Assembly: GCF_021018805.1 (NCBI RefSeq)
Contig: NW_026960610.1
Coordinates: 868,001 to 932,000 of the forward strand
Direction of reading: 5' to 3'
Length of the DNA: 64,000 nucleotides
Source of the DNA: Prinia subflava
Taxonomy: Eukaryota > Chordata > Aves > Passeriformes > Cisticolidae
Position 1 is the stretch's first letter, and every line of letters begins with the position of its first letter. Position numbers and translations under genes: made by a program. The notes beneath the pieces are model-generated. The model did no database searches. It saw only the letters and a program-made list of their open reading frames with translations, and was not told the origin of the DNA. Below are positions 56,290-64,000 of the stretch, piece by piece.

Positions 56290-57460
56290 AAATGCTTTCT
56301 TTAGGTTTTTATTACCTTTTATTTTTCTTAACATTGTAGTTTTCTGTTTGTTTCTATGGTTTTTAACTTTGAATGGGTAGGTATAGCCATTATTTGCATA
56401 TTTTGAACCACATAAGTAATTAATCGAATAAGGCGTGGAATTAAACATGGAAAAAAATTAAACTTGTTATTCTACATAGTACTACAAATCTTGCCCTTTT
56501 CTACTAAAGTATTCTAAAAAAATCTTCTGTCTTTTCTTTATTATAGATTCCCATTTTTGGACTGCCACATGGGCTATTTTCTGGATGTTTTTGGCTATAT
56601 CTAAAACTACATCCTCATTATCATCAATTTGTAAACAGTAATCAAATGTGTTAAACTTTCTGCAAACTCCTCCTTCTGCTAACAAATAGTCTGATGTTTA
56701 CTAATTTTGATACACTGCAGCTCAGGTTGGCCTTTGCTGGTTAATTATTAATTTCATGGTCCTGGTCATTTTATTAAATATGATTTCTATAACTGCTTGG
56801 AGTCTTATGATGCAATTTCACATATAAATTTGGGTTCAATATCCCCAACTCTCATATTGGGCTTAAGTGGCTGGACCATATGTTTGTATTATTTGTTCAG
56901 AAGGCTGCTCTTTATTGCCCTACTTTTGGTATCCTCCGATTTCTCTGAATAGTTCTCTCTTGTTTCTTTTAAAATTATTTCTGTCTTTGTTTGGTAACAA
57001 AAACATTTTGTTGTTTAATTCTTAGAGTACAACTTCTATACGGGAGGAAGTTTCAGAGAAGCCTTTTTCTCACATATTTAGAATAAGCCATCGGGTGCTT
57101 CTTAGTACTCATTTTTTTGGGTTATTCATGTTTTCCTAAAATTTAGATATTTTAGGGATCTTATAATATGGATTTTTCTCAGGGTCATTACACCAAAAAA
57201 GTTTAATTTCTTTTTTATATTTGCAATTTTTTTCTTCTCCTGGGTCCAATACTGTGTGGGTTTTTCAGGAATCTACCAGGTAAAAGTTCCATTATAAACT
57301 TTATACTTTGTACAAAAAGTTTTTCCTACATTATTTAAAAACTCTTTTCCTAAAAGCCAGAGGCACTCCTCTCCTATTATTTTTTTTAAACTTAATATCC
57401 ACCCCTCTGGTTGGTTTCCTTCTTTTATGTTGGTTCTATTCTATTTAAGGAGTGCGACTG
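56290..57460 (-). pseudogene. env: Degenerate retroviral env remnant
   Basis: On the minus strand, 56685-56482 reads a transmembrane-subunit-like block (EGGVCRKFNT, CLQIDDNEDVV, KIAHVAVQKW), resembling the disulfide and immunosuppressive-loop region of retroviral TM proteins. The expected adjacent cysteine pair is reduced to a single cysteine. Near 57410-57285 a surface-subunit-like stretch (EECLWLLGKEF) is followed by stops. Many stops and frame changes occur throughout. It is not functional; the frames are described separately. Confidence 0.55.
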
Positions 57461-58006
57461 GGCCTAGGCTACTATCTTTCTATGGCTACTTTTTAGATAT
57501 TAAGCCCCCCCCCCCACACCTAGTAGTTAGTACATTCAGTTCTTTGTTGATCCTTTTTCCTAGATTTACAAATAAGTTTTTCTCTATCCTCGGGATTTCT
57601 ATCTTAGCTTTTATTTGTTATTTGAGCTTTGCATAGAAATTTCTATGGGAAGTTGGCTCTGGCTTTTTGTAAACACTTTACTAAATAAGGTGGTTTTTAC
57701 AGGTGTTTTTAAAATATTTTGCATTGGTTGCAGGGGGTTTGGGGATATTAATTGTTCTTTTACTAAGTCTCCTTGAATTCCACCCCCGAGAGCTTTTTTA
57801 AAACAACCCTTTTTTTTTTTTTTTGGACATTCACTTCCTTGTCTTGTACCGTTTTGTCCTAGGTTTTTTGTAACCCAGAATGTTTGCTTGGCATGTGTGC
57901 AGGTGTCTAATTTGGATGAATCATAGCAGTGTTGGTCAACAAGGGTGTGAGTAGCAAAAAGAGAACTTACATAAAGCGACAGATAGCATTTGTGAAATGT
58001 ATTTTT
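57461..58006. other. A/T-rich tract, probable degraded ERV interior
   Basis: T-rich sequence with runs of C and T and no intact frame. It is probably continuous with the env remnant to its left, but no motif is legible. Confidence 0.35.
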
Positions 58007-58011
58007 GAAAT

Positions 58012-59079
58012 TGTCTTGGGTTATGTAACAAAAAAATGTGTATTCTATTTCATCTGTTCAAAGCAGCTGGGGAGATGTTTTTCTTTCTCTCTTGTAACTC
58101 CAGGGGGGAGGGGAGTGGATGCCTTCTGATAATAGGCCAGCTGTTAAAACCAGAAGAAGCAGTGTTTCTCATCTCTTCCACCGCTGTCCACACTCTGGGG
58201 AGGAATATCTTCTGTTAATGGGCCATTAAGGCTCACCAAAGACATGACACATTACATCATCCCATTGTGAGATGCTCCACCCAGTGGGGGGGGGAGCCAA
58301 CCATTCCTACCAAGATAAAAACTGAGACGTAGGACCGCCAGGTAGCCTGTTTTCCACTGGATTCCCAGAGGAAGACTGGACCCATCTCACCACCACTGGA
58401 CACTTTTCTACAGGATCATCTCTACTCCAACAGAACCACATCTGTTTCTCCTGGAGGATTTATTTGGACTGCTTCTAACACCCTGGCCAACAGGGTGTCA
58501 GGTCATATTTCTGACTCTCTCAGGGTTTCTAGTGTTTTTGTTTGTTTGTTTGTTTTTGTACTACTGCATTTGTATTTTTAATATTCCTAGTAAAGAACTG
58601 TTATTCCTATTCCGAAAACTTTGCCTGAAAACCTTTAACTGCAAAATTATAATAATTTGGAGGGAGGGGTGTTGTTATGGATTTCGGCCAGCACAGAAAT
58701 AACATGACTCTCCATGATGGTAAACATGAGAGAGCTTTATTCTTCTAAATTCTACTTTTATAGAGTAGTTCGGTACAAAGAACATGATTGGTTATTCAGC
58801 GTCTACACCCTTTTGTAAACATTTCTTTTGCCAGTAAACATGTTGGAAAAAACACCACCTGCGGATGGTTTCTCACTTCCCAGGGTTTGTTTGAATTCCT
58901 CCTTAAGATTTCTCAGGCTAACATGAGAAAGTTGCTCGCTTGCCTGTCACACAGACACTGGCAGAGCCTGAAGCCTAAATTCAGACCAATGTCAGGCCCA
59001 GAGAGGGGGGTTTACGTTCTCCATTCCAAGGGAAACTCCACTTTTCCCTGGAAGACACCTGTCTTCTCAAACCTAGACA
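58012..59079 (+). mobile_element. ERVL-like LTR, family B, copy 3, split by a nested LTR
   Basis: Starts TGTCTTGGGTTATGTAAC and ends CCTAGACA. It is interrupted at 58670-59002 by a family E LTR; the two halves (58012-58669 and 59009-59079) match copies 1 and 2 in order. Flanking 5-mers GAAAT and GAGAT differ at one base. Confidence 0.82.
58670..59002 (-). mobile_element. Solo LTR, family E (333 bp), nested, 6-bp TSD GAGGGG
   Basis: TGTTGTTATGGATTTCGG to GTCAGGCCCAGA, closely similar to 18669-19002. Flanked by GAGGGG at 58664-58669 and 59003-59008. It inserted into the older family B LTR. Confidence 0.88.
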
Positions 59080-59136
59080 GAGATCCTCAAGGGGGAGAAG
59101 ACTAACCGGGAGTATTAGGAGTTCAGTATAACATGT

Positions 59137-59794
59137 TGTAAGAGTCAGTCCGAAGATCCCTCATCTGTCTCACGACTGTCGAACAGAGGCTGAGACCCCA
59201 AGAACCCTAAACCACAACACAGGAGTTCTGGCCTGACTGAAGTGGGACCCACATTTCTCCCTGCCGGTGCACTCACTGGACCAAGACGTCCCCTCAGAGA
59301 CCCATGCAGAAACAATGGGACTGTCACGGTATCTGGGCCACGTTTGTGGAGCTGTGTTTGCTCTGGACTGACTGTGCTGACCCACCGAGTCCAGCCTGCC
59401 CTGCTCGTTCATTGTGAGAGAATATCTGCAACACTCACAAGATCTCCCCCCTTCCTGGCCTGTTGCGTCTCGCCTCAAAAAAGGACTACAATAAGCACCC
59501 CAAAAAAGAGAGCCTCCGAGGCCTCCCTGACGGAGAAGACAGATCTATTGGCACGCCACAAGGACTGCAAAGGTGGTCTATTGGCCTGGAGTCACGAGGA
59601 CTCATGTCTGCTGTCGGTAGCTATAACCCCCTCTTTTTCCTCTCTCTTTCTCTCTCTTTCTTTCCCTTTTCCTCTATCACATATTGTGGGTATCAATAAA
59701 GATACATTGATTTTACTTGAACTAAGTTCTCTTTGCCTCTTTTTGCACTTTGAAATCAAAACGAACCATCACGACCGTCCATGGAATCGTGACA
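59137..59794 (+). mobile_element. Solo LTR (658 bp), 5-bp TSD CATGT
   Basis: Starts TGTAAGAGTCAG and ends AATCGTGACA. Flanked by CATGT at 59132-59136 and 59795-59799 (ACATGT if six bases are counted). AATAAAG near 59694, then a T-rich U5. No second copy in the window. Confidence 0.72.
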
Positions 59795-59799
59795 CATGT

Positions 59800-60560
59800 A
59801 CTTTCCATGCCTGATGGGATTACTGCCCACAGCATGTAAATATGATCTTCTTGGTGGCGAGTATAGTGGTTAATCTGGTCTTGCCTCCTTGTCTCCTTGT
59901 CACAGAATTATCTATGTTACTTGCTTTTCTTATATTGTGGTTCTCTGTAGTTTCTTAAATTGTCAGCCTTTAAGTTCACTTTTGGAATAGGGTCTTATTA
60001 CCTCCCTATCATATGAAGTAGTTGTCTGCATTTAAAATACGGTCTCTGTTTTTGATTTGCTACACAGCTACCTACTCAGCTTCTAATAGCTCATGAGTAT
60101 CGGGGAGCATTTATTTAACTTTACTATAAAGTGTTAGAACTGGTACTTGCCTTTGATTGGTGTTTGAACTTTGTCTTTTCCTTTGACAAATTTTGCAACA
60201 TGCTTGCCATCTGGGGGGAGTTACACTGCTAGAGCTGACCACAATTTTCACACTGACATTGTGTTTAGCTCTAATGTCTCACTCCAGGGTGTTTTAAGTA
60301 GGGTATGTGACTGGGAATAATCTGGGAAATGTTTTGCTAGGGAGATCTGATGGGATATTTTTTTTTTAATGAACTTGTTGTTTATTAATTTATATAACCC
60401 CAAACCCTCTGATTGAGGAGGTAGTAAAGTTACCGCCCCAGAGTTTGGAAAGCCTCTGAATTCTGGGAGTATTAAAAAAACCTGATAAAATCCACAGCGA
60501 ATTCTCTCTTAGTTTGGATTAATGTATGGTTGTCTGTTGCAGTGCACTAAAAAATTAGTT
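59800..60560. other. Intergenic, nothing recognised
   Basis: A/T-rich sequence, possibly degraded ERV interior. No legible motif. Confidence 0.4.
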
Positions 60561-60579
60561 CATTTTTTATTATATTGTA

Positions 60580-60835
60580 CTGGGTGGTTTGTTATATTTG
60601 CACACAAAAATAGGTTTATTATATTTTGCACATGGTATATTCTGTAACCCCCTCTGGGTTTTGGTATCTGCGGAGTTGCTGGTCCGCAGAACGGAACAGG
60701 ACTCCTTCGGGCTGCTGAGTCCCCAGCTGATACCACAGAGAGACAGCTGCTGCAATTACTTGCAGAGATATTTCTCTTGGCTCAGTGGCTGAGGGCAGCA
60801 ACACCTGGACCACGTGTTGGTTCAAGTCCTGACTT
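60580..60835 (-). mobile_element. Probable LTR fragment, minus orientation
   Basis: On the minus strand a GC-balanced region rich in CAGC leads to AATAAACC (about 60617-60610), resembling the R/U5 end of an LTR. Boundaries and family are uncertain. Confidence 0.35.
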
Positions 60836-60954
60836 GTCCCAGACCAAGATCAGAGGCTGTAGAGGCAGACCCTCAGGGAGATGGGAAAAGGAGACCGCTT
60901 TCTCCTGATGTTCACCTGCTCAAGAAACTGGACGAGACAAAGAAGAAGCTGGAC

Positions 60955-61381
60955 TGAGGGGGGGGGGTTAGTCCAGAGTTTATTTGAGCCCCAGCATGGG
61001 CTTTGAACCAGTCAAACAGCCCCCACAGACCCCGATCACGAGGTCTGCTGTCTCTTTTATTCAGGGGAGGAGTGGGAGCAAGGGGTAACAAACCCACCAA
61101 CAAGGGGGCAGAGGAGGAGACAATTTGGGTAGAGTGACTACAGGTGGGCCAGTATTCTTCTAGGGGGGGAACTTCCTTTGTTTTTTCTCCTATCACACAA
61201 TGCCTTTCTCTAGAATTTCTCTGAGGGGATAAAACCCCTTTTGTTGATGGACATGTCTCTGGGGAGGGGATGTAGAAAGTTCTGGGGGCCTGGCGAGAGG
61301 GGGAAGGGAGGACTGACCCAAACCTGGGAGGCAGGGGCCCAGGGAAATACCATTAACAGGAATGAACTCTCATATCATAAA
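60955..61381 (-). mobile_element. Probable LTR, minus orientation
   Basis: Begins with a G run after TGAGG. On the minus strand it has AATAAACTCTGG (about 60982) and GATAAAAGAG-like sequence upstream. It ends shortly before the next LTR. No target duplication was found. Confidence 0.4.
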
Positions 61382-61387
61382 ACACAC

Positions 61388-61902
61388 TGTGGCGGTGTGT
61401 GAAATTTAGTTTATTGAGTTTGTTATATGTTCCTTTGTTCCCTCCTCATCCACATGTACCCCTGAGGCAAGTGATGTAACTGTCAGTTTTCTGTCCGTCA
61501 GAAAGCCCACGAGTTTTGTATTTCTTCCTGTCCCCTGGTTGGCAAAAGTTGAATATTGCACCTGTCTAACGGTCCCTATAACTCCCTCTATTGGTTGTTT
61601 CACCTTTACCTCTCCCTGACACCATCTGTATAAAAGTGTACGCAGAACCGCCCTCGGGGCAGTTGCGAGAGCAGGCGCAGGTGGGTGATATCGCCCTTGC
61701 CGCACAATAAACACCGCTACCTCGCTGCCTTCCATCCTGCCTCTGCTTTGTCACTTTAAGACCGCTGCCAAAGATCTCTCATAACAAGAACCCACAGGAA
61801 TCAGTATCGTCGCTCGGCATACGAACTGATCCTCGTCCCGTGTCGCGGTGCCCAGGCTAGCCGTGCGTGGAGATGCTGAGGTCTCGAAACAGCACCGTGA
61901 CA
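61388..61902 (+). mobile_element. Solo LTR (515 bp), 6-bp TSD ACACAC
   Basis: TGTGGCGGTGTGTG to CACCGTGACA. Flanked by ACACAC at 61382-61387 and 61903-61908. Clear U3-R-U5 order: ATTGGTTG, TATAAAAG (about 61631), AATAAA (about 61706), GC-rich U5. The duplication is low-complexity, so slightly less certain. Confidence 0.75.
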
Positions 61903-61908
61903 ACACAC

Positions 61909-62471
61909 CACAACAGGTATCCCCTATTCAATTCCTCCCCATGCCCCAGCCCCCTCCCTGGGTCATTTCCCATTGGTTGTAGTTCCTCTCCCCCTCCTCG
62001 CCCCCTTTTCCCCAGGCTTAAACCCCCCTCTGCCATGTGGGTTTACCTTCTCTCTTTTTCCTCCTGGAGTGGGTTCTACAATAAAGCTGTAGGACCGTGG
62101 TCCCGAGGAAGAAAAGAAGCGCTTCTGTCTTTTACCTTCAGTCCATTATTAGGGTAACGCACTGGGGTCTGGAGCTAGCCAGGATTTGACCCCAGGAGTC
62201 AGGGACCTTGATAGTTGTCTGTAGTTTACTTGCTACACTGAGTTTGTTTTGGTTTAGAATTATTTTTAGTCTTTCTGTAGAGGTGACTATTTTCTTGTCA
62301 TTGGGTTCTTCTGCTGGTCCTTTTATTCTGGTAGTGTGAGTGCAGCCTTGCTCTGCGTTTCGTACAGCTGATTCAGTGGATAGCAGAACCTGAAAGGGAT
62401 TTACTCATTAGGGGTTAAAAGTTGGTCTTTTTATGATTTAACTATTACTTAGTCTTCAAGACTGACATTAT
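61909..62471. other. Intergenic, possible further LTR
   Basis: Pyrimidine-rich sequence with an AATAAAG near 62080 followed by a U5-like stretch; it may be a truncated LTR on the plus strand. No boundaries could be set. Confidence 0.35.
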
Positions 62472-62990
62472 TGTAATAAATGTAAAGCCAATTCTAAATT
62501 AATAAATGATTTTATTATTTTTTTTAAAAAATCAATGAACAGAATTTCAGGTAAGCCAACAATCAAAGAATCAGTGTCGAGTCCCAGGATTGACACTGGG
62601 TGAACTTTAGCTGTGGCCTCTATCACACTGTAGCTCCCCGGGTTCACACCTTCGGTTCTGTGAGTCCTGTTTATATACAGTTTTTTTTAGCGGGACAGAG
62701 CATCACTTCATATTCTCTTTGTCTCTTCAGTTTTTCTCCATATTCATGTAGATTCATCCTTGCCATCTGGTCAGTTGAATAGTTCCTTTGTGGGGAGATG
62801 AATATTAAATACGACTTCTGGGAATAGTGCATTGAGATGCCTGTCCCTGATGGCAGAGCAAGATCCATTTCAGTGGTAATGGTTGGGTGGTTCGCAGTCT
62901 CATCACTGGAGAAGACCCATCTTCCTTGGACCTTCTTTCTCTTGTAAATTCGGTCGTTCCCCAGTTCCTGGCAGTCATTTTTCAATTCCC
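62472..62990 (-). mobile_element. Solo LTR, family C, minus orientation
   Basis: The minus strand ends GGCTTTACATTTATTACA (62472). TATATAAACAGG (about 62680) and GATAGAGGCC then GACACTGATTC blocks align in order with 10137-10785. The right end is approximate. Confidence 0.65.
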
Positions 62991-63169
62991 AAATCTATCT
63001 ACCCAAGTATCAAATAATTTTTACCATTTATTTCAAAGTGCACAACTTGATTTATATTATACATACATTATAAACAATAATTATCCCATATCATTTATCA
63101 CATTATGAATTTTGAAATCTAGGGTAGCAGTTTGTAGGATTCTTCCCTTTTCTTGCAGATCTTCTAAAG

Positions 63170-63660
63170 CTTGTGTTATGGACAGGACATATTTCTTGAT
63201 ACTGTTCTTTCCTTCTTTTGTTTACTTTTTTTTTTAGGTCTTGGACAAGCTTATATGTCCCATTTGATTTCTTTACTTGTAATATGGGATATTATGGGGA
63301 GTCATTCATGGTTTTAAAGTTCTATCTTTAATTAATTTTTGAAATACTGTCTGCAACTCTTGTCTCTAAAGAGAGTGGGTATTGTCGTACTTAAATTGGG
63401 TCATCGTGGTAAGTAATTTTTATTACTATAGGGATTCTGTTTAACTTGCCCCTATTTCCAGGCTTGGCTTAAACTACTTCTTCAATTTGTTTTTTTATCT
63501 TTCTCTTTTAACTGGAGAAGTTTGACTACTCTTTTTTTTTTCCTCTGGAAGCACATTGATGCCCAACTGCATTTGTAGCTCTCTCCCAAATAGATTACAT
63601 TTTGCCTCTGGTATAAATAAAACATCTTCTATTGTTATTTTGTTTGTTCCTTTAAATATC
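63170..63660 (-). pseudogene. Degraded retroviral pro/pol-like fragment
   Basis: On the minus strand near 63600-63540 the frame reads NLFGRELQMQLGINVLPE, which resembles the C-terminal GR(D/E)L..LG segment of retroviral proteases. The surroundings are A/T-rich with stops. The assignment rests on this one stretch. Confidence 0.4.
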
Positions 63661-63685
63661 ATGTTTTATAACTGGTGCTTTAAAT

Positions 63686-64000
63686 TGTTATAAATGCCAA
63701 TCCACTTTGCCAATTAAATATAATTTGGTTTATTAAAAAAATAGGATTACAGAATTTTGGTGAAACCAACAAGCAATGTTGCCCGGAACACAATAATCAA
63801 CCACACAGAGGCAGAGGTCTTCAGTGAAAGCTGCTCCCCACCGAGAAAAAGAGTGCCAGCCTGTTTATTTCTTTCCTTTTATAATTTTGTGGGTCTGGAA
63901 GCACATTGGCTCTTGGGGTTACTACCCCTTCACCCCACTGGCCATGCCAGCTGTCAACCAACATTGTTTTCAGGCTGGAAATATGTAAGCAAAGGACAGT
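63686..64000 (-). mobile_element. LTR, family C-like, minus orientation, cut by the window edge
   Basis: Starts TGTTATAAATGCCAATCC on the plus strand, the same 3' terminus as 13855 and 10785, then TTTATTAAAAAAATAGGATT. The 5' part lies beyond 64000. Confidence 0.6.

Noticed and set aside
59242..59814. Plus-strand frame of 190 codons
   Set aside because: Lies in the LTR at 59137-59794 and extends past its poly(A) signal; chance frame.

Overview
The window is vertebrate nuclear DNA, almost certainly from a bird and probably a songbird. It has multi-exon genes with GT-AG introns, CpG-island promoters, a chicken-repeat-1 (CR1) LINE tail and many avian-style LTR insertions. Two conserved neighbours anchor it, both on the minus strand: the 5' end of LAMP2 (exon 2 at 428-546, exon 1 at 1578-1647) at the left edge, and the complete CUL4B gene (20 coding exons, 27389-50330). 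LAMP2 next to CUL4B in the same orientation is the gene order I know from other amniotes. The species assignment is an inference from repeat content.

Layout. 1-1960: LAMP2 exons 2 and 1, intron 1 with a CR1 tail, and the CpG-island promoter. 1960-2432: a minus-strand solo LTR. 2437-8638: a gammaretrovirus-like provirus on the minus strand with near-identical LTRs (2437-2829, 8245-8638), a 4-bp target duplication ATTC, a tRNA-Arg primer site, broken gag and pro-pol, and no env. 8.6-23.7 kb: a gene-free LTR island with at least ten LTRs, most with exact 5- or 6-bp target duplications. 23.98-27.39 kb: long CUL4B 3' UTR. 27.39-50.33 kb: CUL4B coding exons, with one large LTR (31.9-33.3 kb, antisense) in intron 13. 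50.3-51.25 kb: CUL4B CpG-island promoter and 5' UTR. 51.6-64 kb: a second LTR-dense tract with an env remnant, a nested LTR-in-LTR insertion and several solo LTRs. I see no host gene there.

Function. CUL4B is the scaffold of nuclear CRL4 ubiquitin ligases. All 20 coding exons splice in frame to an 881-residue product with the neddylation lysine intact. The intron between coding exons 3 and 4 has a U12-type (minor spliceosome) donor and an unusual AT 3' end. LAMP2 encodes a lysosomal membrane glycoprotein; only its signal peptide and the start of the luminal domain are here. The provirus and the neighbouring solo LTR both point towards LAMP2 in the sense direction, so LTR-driven LAMP2 transcripts are a testable possibility. 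The provirus looks young by its LTRs yet is heavily broken inside, which suggests a defective lineage copied in trans. I did not find a clearly new biological system; the most unusual items are the U12 intron, the gag-TGA-pro readthrough configuration with its hairpin, and the nested and inverted LTR arrangements.
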